A program made the position numbers and the translations under genes. A DNA stretch of 64,000 bases from an uncultured Acidimicrobiia bacterium (GTDB lineage Bacteria; Actinomycetota; Acidimicrobiia; Spongiisociales; Spongiisociaceae), in assembly GCA_958295745.1 (NCBI GenBank), contig OY282370.1, positions 868,001-932,000 on the forward strand, in the 5' to 3' direction. Below the pieces are notes generated by a model. It was given only the letters and a program-made list of their open reading frames with translations. It had not been told where the DNA came from and made no database searches. Each line of letters opens with the position of its first letter. Position 1 is the first letter of the stretch. This document shows positions 1 to 11,045 of the stretch, piece by piece.

Positions 1-1
1 G

Positions 2-2344
2 GATATCCGGGCCGCCCCCCGCACCGGCACCGGCGTGGGGATGTTGTCGAGCGGGATCGAACCCTGGCCCCATCAGCTGGCCATCGCCCGGCGCATCTGC
101 GAGAGCCGGCCCCGCAACTACCTGCTGGCCGACGAGGTGGGGCTGGGCAAGACCATCGAGGCGGGCCTCGTGCTGCGGGAGCTGTTGCTCGCGGGGGAGG
201 TGGAGAGAGCGCTGATCCTGGCGCCGGCGTCGCTGTTGATCCAGTGGCAGGAGGAGCTGGCCGAGAAGTTCATGCTGGAGGTTCCCCGTTTGGACGGACG
301 CAGGCTGCGTTACCCCGACGGGACGGAGCGCCGGCTGTCGTCCGGCGAGAACCGTTGGCGGGCGGCGCCGGTCCTGCTGGCGTCATCGCATCTGGCACGG
401 ATGAGGACCAACCGCGCCGAGCTGCTCGAAGGGCCCGGCTGGGACCTGGTGTTCGTCGACGAGACCCACCACGCCCGGCGGCGGGGGTCGAAGCCCACCG
501 ACCCGCCCAATCAGATGCTGGCGACTCTGACGGCGCTGGCCGAGGAGAACCTGTTCAAGGCCCTGCTGCTGGCATCGGCCACCCCCATGCAGCTCCACAC
601 CCACGACCTCTGGGACCTGCTCGACCTGTTCGGCCTGCCCGACGGCTGGAACCGAAGCGCCGCGGACATGGAGCGCTACTACCGGGCGCTCCAGGAACCG
701 TTCGGCGACCGCGACTGGCCCCGCCTGCAGACGATGCTGACCGGTTATCTGGACGCAACCGCGCCCGACCCCGCGGTCGTGGAGATGATCGAAGAAAAGG
801 CGGGCTGGGTGGAGTCGGACCGGATCCGTGATTTCCATCTGAGCGCCGGGGGCCGGCCCCGTGGAGTCGACGCCGAGGTGAAGCAGTCCTGGGACAACTG
901 GCTGCGGGCCAACACGCCGGTGCGCGACCGGGTGTTCCGCACCACCCGGGCGACGCTGCGGCGCTACCGGCAGACCGGGGTGCTGGACCCGGACACCGTG
1001 ATTCCGAAGCGAAGCATCGACGACCGGTTCTACAGCCTCGGCGAGGCCAAACCCCTCTACGACCGCATCGAGGAGTACATCCTGCGCTACTACGACGCCT
1101 ACCTGTCCGCGGGCGGCAAGAGCGCGCCGCTCGGCTTCATCATGACCGTCTACAGGCGGCGGCTGACCTCAAGCTTCTACGCCATCCGCAAATCACTCGA
1201 GCGGCGGCGCGCCGTCCTCGCCAGGAGGGAGCCCCTGCCCGACCTACTCGACGACGACGACCGCTACACCGCCGAGGGCCTCGACGACCTGGGGCGGGTC
1301 GAGCACCTGGGCGGCGGAGAGCTCCTCCTGGCGGGGGGCGACCTCCGGGCTGAGCTGGCCGAACTCGACGACTTCATCGGGGAGCTGACCGACCAGCCGC
1401 CCGACGAACCCAAGATGGAGGCCATGTACGACCTGCTCGACGACAACTTCGGGTCGGGCGCGCACGACACGGTGGTGATCTTCACCCAGTACCGCGACAC
1501 CCTCCACTACATCCGCCGCCAGCTGCTCAACGTCTACCGGGGATCGCTGGCCTGCTACTACGGCGGGCGGGGTGAATGTTGGGACGAGGCGGCCGAGCAA
1601 TGGACGCCGATCAGCAAGGAGGAGGTAAAGGAGCGGTTCCGGCGGGGCGAGGTGAAGATCCTGCTGGGCACCGATTCCATGTCGGAGGGTCTCAACCTGC
1701 AGACCTGCGGTTGGCTGATCAACTTCGACCTGCCTTGGAACTTCACCAGGGTGGAGCAGCGCATCGGGCGGGTGGACCGGATCGGCGGCCGGCCAATGGT
1801 GCAGGTCAGCAACTTCTTCTACGAGGGCACCGTGGAGGAGGACATATACCGGCGCATCCACGACAGCCACGACTGGTTCTCCAACGTCATCGGCAACGCC
1901 GCCCCGGTGCTGGCCGCCGCCGAGAACCTGATCTCCGACGCCGCCATGGGGCGCCGCACCACCGAACAGGCGGCCGGCGAGCTAGAAAACCTGCTCGACC
2001 AATTGGACCGAGCGGCGGTCCGGCTCGAAGACCTCGACTCGGTGCCCCGCTTCGACGACGATCTGCAGCCTGCCATGTCCCTCACCGACCTCCGCGACCG
2101 GCTGTTGTCGATAGCGGCGGTGCGAGACCGTCTCACCAAATACAGAAGTCTCACCAAATACAAAGGTCTCACTGAAAACAAAGGACCGGGCAACGGCCGA
2201 GGAGTGTGGCGGCTCACCCTGGGCGGGGCCGATCATGCCGTTACCTTCGACCCGAACCTGTATCAGGATGTTCCGGGCCTACACCTGCTGACCTGGGGAA
2301 GCCCCTTGCTGAACGACCTCCTGGCCTGGCTCGATCCTACTTAA
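2..2344 (+). CDS. SNF2-family DEAD/DEAH helicase, 5' end outside window
   Basis: An ATP-dependent SNF2/HepA-type helicase or translocase. The reading frame is open back to the window edge, so the GTG at 35 is probably internal and the N terminus is missing. Visible motifs are Walker A DEVGLGKTIEAG near residue 33, motif II DETHHARRR near 142, and the C-terminal helicase lobe with TDSMSEGLNLQ and RVEQRIGRVDRIGG. After the second lobe comes a basic, coiled tail. Similar proteins occur both as housekeeping HepA-like enzymes and in defence loci such as DISARM (DrmD). No other DISARM gene is in the window, so its role stays open. The gene is followed directly by copy 1 of the repeated RNA-like element. 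Confidence 0.85.
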   Translation, partial: DIRAAPRTGTGVGMLSSGIEPWPHQLAIARRICESRPRNYLLADEVGLGKTIEAGLVLRELLLAGEVERALILAPASLLIQWQEELAEKFMLEVPRLDGRRLRYPDGTERRLSSGENRWRAAPVLLASSHLARMRTNRAELLEGPGWDLVFVDETHHARRRGSKPTDPPNQMLATLTALAEENLFKALLLASATPMQLHTHDLWDLLDLFGLPDGWNRSAADMERYYRALQEPFGDRDWPRLQTMLTGYLDATAPDPAVVEMIEEKAGWVESDRIRDFHLSAGGRPRGVDAEVKQSWDNWLRANTPVRDRVFRTTRATLRRYRQTGVLDPDTVIPKRSIDDRFYSLGEAKPLYDRIEEYILRYYDAYLSAGGKSAPLGFIMTVYRRRLTSSFYAIRKSLERRRAVLARREPLPDLLDDDDRYTAEGLDDLGRVEHLGGGELLLAGGDLRAELAELDDFIGELTDQPPDEPKMEAMYDLLDDNFGSGAHDTVVIFTQYRDTLHYIRRQLLNVYRGSLACYYGGRGECWDEAAEQWTPISKEEVKERFRRGEVKILLGTDSMSEGLNLQTCGWLINFDLPWNFTRVEQRIGRVDRIGGRPMVQVSNFFYEGTVEEDIYRRIHDSHDWFSNVIGNAAPVLAAAENLISDAAMGRRTTEQAAGELENLLDQLDRAAVRLEDLDSVPRFDDDLQPAMSLTDLRDRLLSIAAVRDRLTKYRSLTKYKGLTENKGPGNGRGVWRLTLGGADHAVTFDPNLYQDVPGLHLLTWGSPLLNDLLAWLDPT

Positions 2345-2389
2345 GGGGGAAGATCGCCAAAAAAGTTTTGGATTGGTGCCGGAAGGGTA

Positions 2390-2418
2390 TTGGTGTTGTC
2401 TCATTACTGTTGTATAGT
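2390..2418 (+). promoter_or_regulatory. promoter-like -35/-10 of RNA element copy 1
   Basis: TTGGTG, a 17-base spacer and TATAGT. The predicted start lies near 2425, just before the first hairpin of the repeated element. No protein gene follows on this strand before the convergent mrp gene, so the promoter would drive a non-coding transcript. Confidence 0.5.
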
Positions 2419-2424
2419 GTTGTA

Positions 2425-2664
2425 CGAACAGATATCGCAGTGAATCCGGATACTGCGATCAGAGAAGAATCGAACCGCCCAGGCCGACCGCCTCCCGCAG
2501 GCAGGCAGCGGACCGAAGGGCGGAGCGGTACGAAGTAGCTGTGGCTGAAAACGCATCGGGCACGGGCGGTGAGAACACGCCCCCCGCAGCCCGAAGACGA
2601 TGGTTGGTGGCGGCGGGGGCAGGGCCCGGCGAAGCCGGGTTTTTCGGCGGGAGAACGCGAAAAA
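2425..2664 (+). ncRNA. repeated structured RNA-like element, copy 1
   Basis: The 5' hairpin at 2431-2460 pairs ATCGCAGT with ACTGCGAT around a CCGGA loop and is bounded by GATATC and GATCA. A second pairing joins CCGCCC (about 2476) with GGGCGG (about 2519). A linker CGAAGTAGCTG follows, and then a third stem pairs CGGGC (about 2557) with GCCCG (about 2589). The 3' hairpin CCCGGCGAAGCCGGG (2625-2639) is followed at once by five T, which looks like an intrinsic terminator. The tail GAACGCGAAAAA is conserved in the other copies. The same order of parts is found near 54.4, 56.9 and 60.9 kb. The family was not recognised. Confidence 0.55.
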
Positions 2665-2945
2665 CCTCGGCTTAGCGGATAGGCGGACCGCGGCCGTCCC
2701 TGTTCGTAAACGCCGGTCAGGATCCAGTTCGGAACCCCTGGCTATGGCTGTGGGCTCATCAACCGCCGCAAGCAGTGTTTTACCAGGTGAGCACCTATCC
2801 GCGCACCCTCTTAACGCTCTCGTCATAAAGACGGGGTGTGACATTTCGGCAACAAGCTGCCTCCGCCGCAGCAACAGGAACAGAACCCAAGCGAAGCGCG
2901 GACAATCAGACCGGCCTTTGCCGGTAATCCAGGACGAGGGACGCG
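2665..2945. other. intergenic stretch downstream of mrp
   Basis: No convincing gene. A small perfect hairpin (ACCGGC, four-base loop, GCCGGT at 2910-2925) sits just past the mrp stop codon and could be a weak terminator for mrp, but no T-run follows it. Nothing else was recognised. Confidence 0.4.
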
Positions 2946-4037
2946 TCAACCGATGCGCAGCTCGGGATGGGTTCTGATGCGGGGCCTGGTTTCCACGAGG
3001 CAGCGCGCCAGCCGGTCGAAGGCTTTCGCTGCTTCGCTGTCCGGTGCCGACACGCTCACCGGCTCTCCTCGGTCCGCTCCGGCCCGCATCTCCGTAACGA
3101 TCGGGATCTGCACCAGCAGATCGACCTCGCTCTCGTGAGCCAGGGCCGCCCCTCCGCCCTCGCCAAAGAGGTGATATCGCTTCCCGTCGTCTCCCGTGAA
3201 CCAGCTCATGTTCTCCACCACCCCCACCAGCTTCTGATCCACCCGGTCGGCCATCAGAGCGGCGCGGGATGCCACCCGCCGGGCGGTGGGCTGCGGGGTG
3301 GTGACCAGCAACACCCGCGCCCTGGGCACGAACTGGGAGATGGAGATGGCGACGTCCCCGGTTCCCGGAGGCATGTCGATGAGCAGGAAGGCGGGTTCGT
3401 CCCAGAACACATCGGTCAGGAACTGCTCCAAGGCCTTGTGGAGCATGGGGCCGCGCCACACCACGGCTTGGCCGTCCGGCACGAAGTAGTCGATGGAGAT
3501 GACCGACACACCATGCGCCCGCAGCGGCAGGATCGAGTCGGCGATCACCACCGGGGCGCCGCGAGCCCCCAGCATATTGGGGACCGAATATCCCCACACG
3601 TCGGCGTCGAGGACCCCGACGGAATGGCCCAAGGCGGCCAGGCTCACCGCCAGGTTGGTGGTCACCGACGATTTGCCCACCCCTCCCTTGCCGGAGGAGA
3701 TCGCCACCACATAGGTGGAGGAGCCGGGTCCTCCCACCGGCCGCTTCTCGCCCCGCACCCCGGCCATCAGCTCGGAGCGCTGATCGTCGCTCATCAGCTC
3801 ATGTTCGATCCGGACGGAGCGCACCCCCTTGACCGACTGCGCCGCCCCTGAGACCTCCTCGATCAGCGCATGGCCCGGCGCCCCCGGAACGGGGATCAGC
3901 AGCTCGACCGCCGCCGTCCCCCGCCGCTTGACATTCACCGATTTCAGGTATCCGAGGGTGCCCAGCGGGCGGTGCAGGATGGGATCGATCGCATCGGCGA
4001 GGACCGAGGCGAGCACTTCGGGATTCGGTTGGCTCAT
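2946..4037 (-). CDS. mrp: Mrp/ApbC-family iron-sulfur carrier ATPase
   Basis: A P-loop NTPase that in this family carries or inserts iron-sulfur clusters in the cytoplasm. The first 90 or so residues form a MIP18 (DUF59) domain. Then comes the deviant Walker [16 protein letters not shown] near residue 117, with the downstream [12 protein letters not shown] and DMPPGTGD motifs. The length of 363 residues is typical. The CxxC pair found in many Mrp proteins is absent: the segment reads [16 protein letters not shown], as in several actinobacterial members. The gene is divergent from acnA, an iron-sulfur enzyme, with about 340 bases between them. Confidence 0.93.
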   Translation of the reverse strand: MSQPNPEVLASVLADAIDPILHRPLGTLGYLKSVNVKRRGTAAVELLIPVPGAPGHALIEEVSGAAQSVKGVRSVRIEHELMSDDQRSELMAGVRGEKRPVGGPGSSTYVVAISSGKGGVGKSSVTTNLAVSLAALGHSVGVLDADVWGYSVPNMLGARGAPVVIADSILPLRAHGVSVISIDYFVPDGQAVVWRGPMLHKALEQFLTDVFWDEPAFLLIDMPPGTGDVAISISQFVPRARVLLVTTPQPTARRVASRAALMADRVDQKLVGVVENMSWFTGDDGKRYHLFGEGGGAALAHESEVDLLVQIPIVTEMRAGADRGEPVSVSAPDSEAAKAFDRLARCLVETRPRIRTHPELRIG

Positions 4038-4375
4038 CTACCGACGGAGTATATGGCACTGACCGGGGTACCGGACAGACAGGCCGTCCGGGTGGAAAAC
4101 CCCCCGCCGGACAAGGCGGCCGGTTCCCAAGGGATGGGGGGCATGATCTACCGAAAACGGCCTCGTCCGCCGCCGGGGAGCGTGATGACACGGCGTTGCC
4201 CGCGCCGGGACCGGGCTGGTGTGATGGGCGTCTTTTCGCGGCTCGTGTGGTTATGGGTGATGGCGAAGGGGTGTTGGATGCGGGCATCGGGGGTGACCTT
4301 GTAACTACCCATCTAGAATCAGGGGCCGCAACCCATACGATTCCGCAACGGCGGAAAACCATAGGTCAGGAGACA
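4038..4375. other. mrp/acnA divergent intergenic region
   Basis: Must hold the divergent promoters for mrp and acnA. A TAGAAT hexamer near 4313 is a possible -10 for acnA but has no clear -35. The frame upstream of acnA stays open to 4196, but the ATG at 4376 has the better start context (AGGTCAGGAGAC) and matches where aconitases begin. No riboswitch or small gene was recognised. Confidence 0.4.
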
Positions 4376-7063
<2,688 letters not shown>

Positions 7064-7099
7064 GAGGAGGCCCGCCGCGGACCGGGGGCGCGCCCGGCG

Positions 7100-7885
7100 T
7101 TACTCCGTGGGCCACTCGTTCGGCTGGACGGCCAGGAACACCCCGCCCGAAGGATCTTGGAGAACGGCAAGAGGGCCCATAGGCGAAGGGAACGGGCCGT
7201 TCACGACCTGCCCTCCCAGCTCTACGGTTCGGGCGGCGGTGCTCTCCGCGTCTTCCGTACCGAAGTAGACGCTCCAGCAAGGAGGAACGCCTTCGGGGGG
7301 CGCCATCAAGCCGCCCACCGCGTTCTCGCCTACCTTCCAGAGGGTGTAGGACATCTCGACCATGTCCGTCGTCTCGGCGCCCAGGCCCAGCACCTTGCCG
7401 TAGAAGCGCACCGCCGCATCGGTGTCGGGGGCGTAGACCTCGCTCCATATGAAAGCACCCGGCTCGTTCACCACTTGGGCGCCCTTGTGGTCCCCGGCCT
7501 GCCACAGACCTATGTGCACACCCTGGTCGTCCATGATGAAGGCCATCCGACCGGAGGTCATGATGTCGAAGGGGCCGAACACTCCGACGCCGCCCGCCTC
7601 GATGGCCGCCTGGTAGGCGTCATCGACAGAGTCGACCGCCATATAGGTGTTCCAGCATGCCCGCACCCCCGCCGCGATCATCTCCTCCGGCGCCGAGCCG
7701 AGCCCGGCGACGTTGCGCCCGTCCATCTGGGCCAGGGAATACATGAACCCGCCGTCCGGACCCTCCTGGTCGTCCCAGCTCCATCCGAACAACCCGCCGT
7801 AGAAGGCCTTGGCGCCCTCGATGTCATCGGTGCTGAGATCGACCCAGCAAGGCGTTCCTTGTGCGAATCCGTCCCTGTGCGGCAT
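7100..7885 (-). CDS. two-domain VOC (glyoxalase/bleomycin-resistance fold) protein
   Basis: A vicinal oxygen chelate protein with two tandem domains. The first begins at GTPCWVDLSTDDIEGAKAFYG (about residue 10), the second at AFIWSEVYAPDTDAAVRFYG (about 135). The ATG at 7885 has AGGAAGG just upstream, so the longer frame is not used. Such proteins may be dioxygenases, lyases or small-molecule binding proteins. No neighbour indicates the substrate, and it appears to be a single-gene unit facing acnA. Confidence 0.8.
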   Translation of the reverse strand: MPHRDGFAQGTPCWVDLSTDDIEGAKAFYGGLFGWSWDDQEGPDGGFMYSLAQMDGRNVAGLGSAPEEMIAAGVRACWNTYMAVDSVDDAYQAAIEAGGVGVFGPFDIMTSGRMAFIMDDQGVHIGLWQAGDHKGAQVVNEPGAFIWSEVYAPDTDAAVRFYGKVLGLGAETTDMVEMSYTLWKVGENAVGGLMAPPEGVPPCWSVYFGTEDAESTAARTVELGGQVVNGPFPSPMGPLAVLQDPSGGVFLAVQPNEWPTE

Positions 7886-7999
7886 GCCTTTCCTTCCTGA
7901 TAAACCTTGTTTCGAGTGTATGACAAGCCGCCGCCTATGCCACATCCACCCGTCAGGCCCACTGTTCACCTACACCTCAATTCTCACTAGCCTGGGTCT

Positions 8000-8704
8000 G
8001 TGGACGAGGCACGCGAGGAGACCGGCCGGGATCCGACGCCCGGAGATGACCCGGCCCCCTCCCGCCGCCCGGCTCGGGCCGTTGCAGTGTGGATCGCGGC
8101 AGCGGTTGTGGTAGCCGCCGGCGGGATTGCCTTCCTCATGGCCGGCAGGGAAGCACCGCCGGTCGGGGTCGTCGGCGTCGAGATCGTGGAGGGGGCCGCG
8201 GCAATCGGCGGTCCGGAGGGCGGTCCACAGAGCAAGGACGCCCAACCGGTGCTAGACCCGGCAAGCCATCCTAAGGGCGCGTTGGCGGGCGAACCGGCCC
8301 CCGAAATGTCGTTCCCGCTGTTCGACGGGTCTACCTTCGTGCTCTCTGAGCACCTGTCGAAGGACGGCCGCCCGCTGGTTCTGAACTTCTGGGCCAGCTG
8401 GTGCGCCCCGTGCCGGGACGAGATACCGGAGTTCTCCGAGGTCGCGGAGTCCAACCCCGATGTCGCCTTCGTAGGGGTGGCTGTAGAGGACGGATGGGAC
8501 CCGGCCAAGGAGTTCGCGGCCGAGGTCGGCGCCTCCTACCCGCTCGGTTACGACGAGAACGGGAGCGTTACCGACAACTATCCCTTCATCGGGCTGCCGG
8601 TCACCTACCTGATCGACGCCGACGGCGTCATCGCCCGCCAGGTCCATGGCCAGATGACCGGGCCGGCGCTGCAGGCCTTCATAGACCACGACTTCGGCGC
8701 CTGA
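8000..8704 (+). CDS. membrane-anchored TlpA/ResA-like thioredoxin protein
   Basis: An extracytoplasmic thiol-disulfide reductase of the TlpA/ResA type. A charged N terminus is followed by one membrane segment (residues about 30-50, AVWIAAAVVVAAGGIAF). A spacer leads into the thioredoxin fold, with the active site WCAPC near residue 134 and the cis-proline loop at GLPVTYLID. GTG start. The family reduces apocytochrome c or other exported proteins, but no cytochrome maturation gene is present here. Confidence 0.85.
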   Translation: MDEAREETGRDPTPGDDPAPSRRPARAVAVWIAAAVVVAAGGIAFLMAGREAPPVGVVGVEIVEGAAAIGGPEGGPQSKDAQPVLDPASHPKGALAGEPAPEMSFPLFDGSTFVLSEHLSKDGRPLVLNFWASWCAPCRDEIPEFSEVAESNPDVAFVGVAVEDGWDPAKEFAAEVGASYPLGYDENGSVTDNYPFIGLPVTYLIDADGVIARQVHGQMTGPALQAFIDHDFGA

Positions 8705-8708
8705 ACTA

Positions 8709-9437
8709 TCACACCTCGGCCTGATTGCGAGGGAACCGTTCAGGATCCCATGGCGGCGCAGCTGCCTCCCGGTAGGCATCGGTCATCCAGCTCTCATACA
8801 CCATCCGCGCAATAGGGATGAGGGCGAGCCCGGCCGCACCGGCCCGGCGTACCGCTATTGCAGCAGAGAGAGCGGTCGAACCGGTAACCCAGGTGTCCTC
8901 TACGAGGATCACACGCTGTCCCCGTACGGCTTTGGGATCGACCTGGAAGGAGCCGGGGCTCAGATATCTTCTCTTCCAGCCGGTCGAATCACCAAGGTAC
9001 TGTACCGCCGATGATGACGCCATGTCACGCAGCCTCGGTTGCTGACTGACGATGTGATACAAAGGTGTCGGCATCAGGACCGAGCTCGAAGGAACCACCG
9101 CCGCTATTGTGGGAGGCCCTCCGAGCGCCTCCTCTACTCGCCCCATCTGGTTGCTCAACCAGGCGTGCAACACCTGAGCAACCAAATACAGATGATCACG
9201 CCGTTCGCCCCGCTTGTACTGCCACATAGCCGTGTACCAAGGGCTCGGCGAGACCGCGACCGTGCATGGGACAATCAAATCGCAAACATCGACTACATGG
9301 TATTGCCAATGTTTATAACACTTGAAACACTGGGAGAAACCCCGGCCACACGTACCGAGGCAAAGCTCGCAAGCCCCTTCAGTATCTTCAGACGGCACAT
9401 TGCGAATGTGGCTCGGCCAGTTGGTAGACGCAACCAA
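8709..9437 (-). CDS. ComF-like phosphoribosyltransferase
   Basis: A type I phosphoribosyltransferase fold with a PRPP loop VILVEDTWVTGSTA near residue 180. A Cys-rich N terminus (CELCLGTCG and CFKC) probably binds zinc as in ComF. It begins (TTG at 9437, or an internal GTG about 39 bases later) just three bases after the stop of the dprA-like gene, so the two are co-transcribed. ComF and DprA belong to DNA uptake, but no other competence gene is near and codon use is less GC-rich than the neighbours. DprA-like plus PRTase pairs have been proposed as a conflict or defence unit in comparative genomics. Confidence 0.75.
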   Translation of the reverse strand: MVASTNWPSHIRNVPSEDTEGACELCLGTCGRGFSQCFKCYKHWQYHVVDVCDLIVPCTVAVSPSPWYTAMWQYKRGERRDHLYLVAQVLHAWLSNQMGRVEEALGGPPTIAAVVPSSSVLMPTPLYHIVSQQPRLRDMASSSAVQYLGDSTGWKRRYLSPGSFQVDPKAVRGQRVILVEDTWVTGSTALSAAIAVRRAGAAGLALIPIARMVYESWMTDAYREAAAPPWDPERFPRNQAEV

Positions 9438-9440
9438 AGC

Positions 9441-10376
9441 TCACGTACCGACCGACAGAAGGAGATCCATCTGAAATACGAACTCCGACGACGGACTGAG
9501 CGCATCCAGGACCGCATCGATCGACTCAACCACGATCGGGGTGGTGCCGTACCGCCCTCGTTCCACATAGTCGCGAGCCCAAGCATTCTGCTCGACCAAA
9601 GCCGCAGGCAAAAACAAGGTTCGGCCGTGTTCAAGGACCAAGCGCGCCTGCATTTTAGCGCCGGAGTGCTCGCCGGCCTCGATGACGATGGTGCCGCGGC
9701 CGAGACCGGACATCACCGCGTTCCGCATTGGAAAGGTATGGCGTGTAGGAGGGTGGTTGGGTACGAACTGAGATATGAGAGCCCCTCCGGATGCCACGAT
9801 CTGATCGGCCAAGTCGGCGTGTTGCGATGGATACACCCTGTCGAGCCCGTTTCCGAGCACGGCAACCGTCCGGCCCCCACACTCGAGAGCAGCTCGGTGG
9901 GCGGCCCCGTCGATACCGAGCGCCAAACCGCTGATCACAGTCACGCCGCGCTCCGCCAACCCGACCGCCATCTCTCGCGCCCGGCCAAGCCCCTCCGTAG
10001 TCGCCTTCCTGGTACCCACAACGGCCAATCCATCGGCGTCCGGGGAGTCGCTCCACTTACCGCGACAGAACACGAAGGGAGGGCGGTTGTAGATGGTGCG
10101 GAGGCTGGACGGGTACTCTTCGTCGAGCACTGTCCATACCTCCATATCCGGTCTCTGCGACCAGGACTCCACCTCACGGGCTGCCTCCTCCACGTGTCGG
10201 CGGGCAACGGATTCCTGCACCCGTCGAGCAAAATCGTTGGGCGGCTGCACATCGCCCTCGACGATGCCGCGTGCGGTTCCGGCGCTCTCGACCAGCGTGG
10301 CGACGCGGTGCCAATTCTGCCTGCCCTGCGCCCGGACGAGGGCCAGCAGGTATACCGATTCTTCCATGTGATCCAT
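9441..10376 (-). CDS. DprA/Smf-like Rossmann-fold DNA-processing protein
   Basis: A DprA/Smf homologue. The Rossmann core is clear: VVGTRKATTEGLGRA near residue 118, ISGLALGIDGAAHRAAL near 150, then VAVLGNGLDRVYP and IVIEAGEHSGAKMQA. An N-terminal segment takes the place of the SAM domain, and there is no long winged-helix tail, so it is a compact form. The ATG is preceded by GGAGGAGG. The promoter has a LexA-type box over its start point. Canonical DprA loads RecA on incoming DNA. Pairing with a PRTase and SOS control suggest a damage or phage response role instead (inference). Confidence 0.8.
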   Translation of the reverse strand: MDHMEESVYLLALVRAQGRQNWHRVATLVESAGTARGIVEGDVQPPNDFARRVQESVARRHVEEAAREVESWSQRPDMEVWTVLDEEYPSSLRTIYNRPPFVFCRGKWSDSPDADGLAVVGTRKATTEGLGRAREMAVGLAERGVTVISGLALGIDGAAHRAALECGGRTVAVLGNGLDRVYPSQHADLADQIVASGGALISQFVPNHPPTRHTFPMRNAVMSGLGRGTIVIEAGEHSGAKMQARLVLEHGRTLFLPAALVEQNAWARDYVERGRYGTTPIVVESIDAVLDALSPSSEFVFQMDLLLSVGT

Positions 10377-10399
10377 GACCTGCGCGCCTCCTCCGCTAT

Positions 10400-10445
10400 C
10401 GAACTTCTGTTCGTATCAATATAGTGAAACTGCGACAGTATCCAA
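10400..10445 (-). promoter_or_regulatory. promoter with LexA/SOS box for the dprA-PRTase operon
   Basis: Read on the minus strand: TTGGAT (10445-10440), 16 bases, TATATT (10423-10418), then CGAACAGAAGTTCG at 10413-10400. The last is a perfect CGAAC-N4-GTTCG inverted repeat, the Gram-positive/actinobacterial SOS box, placed over the expected transcription start. Bound LexA would block initiation. Confidence 0.72.
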
Positions 10446-10484
10446 CTCTATAGGACACTGACCTGATCTGGCGGTGGAATCGGG

Positions 10485-10991
10485 CTAATAGCCGCCGGGC
10501 AGGAGGCGCGGAAAGCTCCGCTGCCAGTAGAGGAGGGGGCGGGCCGGGTCGTAGCGGACCGCATGCTCGACGCGGCCGATGAAGATGGTGTGGTCGCCCG
10601 CCTCCACCGACTCGACCGTACGGCACTCCAGGCAGGCGTAGGAAATCTCGGGGAGGCGCAGCCCCGCCCCTTCGTATTCCGGTGTTATCACCGCCAAGCC
10701 GTCGAACTTGTCGGGGTCCTTGGATGCGAACTTGAGCGCTGTCTCCGCGGTCCCCTCGCGCAGCAGGTTGACGGTGAACCCTCCGGCGGCCCGCAACGCC
10801 TCGATGCTGTGGGAGGCATGGTCGATGCAGATGAGCACCAAGGGGGGATCGAGCGAGACCGATGTGAAGGCCGAGACGGTGAGTCCGTGGTGGCGGTCCT
10901 CGGCGAAGCTGGTAACCACGGTCACGCTGGCCGCGAAGTTGGACATGATGTCGCGAAACATGTCGGGCAATGCCGCCGGTCGTGATGTCAA
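10485..10991 (-). CDS. flavin reductase-like FMN-binding protein
   Basis: A flavin reductase domain protein of about 168 residues that would supply reduced FMN or FAD to a monooxygenase. Features are MSNFAASVTVVTS, the GLTVSAFTSVSLDPPLVLICID stretch and a C-terminal HTIFIGRVEHA segment. The frame is open far upstream, but the TTG at 10991 follows AAAGGAG, and homologues begin here. An ATG ten codons later is the alternative. No partner monooxygenase is adjacent. The gene is divergent from ggt. Confidence 0.85.
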   Translation of the reverse strand: MTSRPAALPDMFRDIMSNFAASVTVVTSFAEDRHHGLTVSAFTSVSLDPPLVLICIDHASHSIEALRAAGGFTVNLLREGTAETALKFASKDPDKFDGLAVITPEYEGAGLRLPEISYACLECRTVESVEAGDHTIFIGRVEHAVRYDPARPLLYWQRSFPRLLPGGY

Positions 10992-11045
10992 TCCGGCTCC
11001 TTTCCGCCCGGCAGGGTAGCGGCCGACCCGCTTATCCTGGTAACC

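Noticed and set aside
2665-2945. Possible cobalamin riboswitch near the corrinoid-using organism's mrp gene
   Set aside because: No B12 box or conserved core was found, and neither flanking gene is a B12 gene.
2404-3597. Long minus-strand frame overlapping mrp
   Set aside because: It is the shadow of mrp and of the RNA element. The amino acid composition is Arg/Pro/Gly-rich and no family motif appears.
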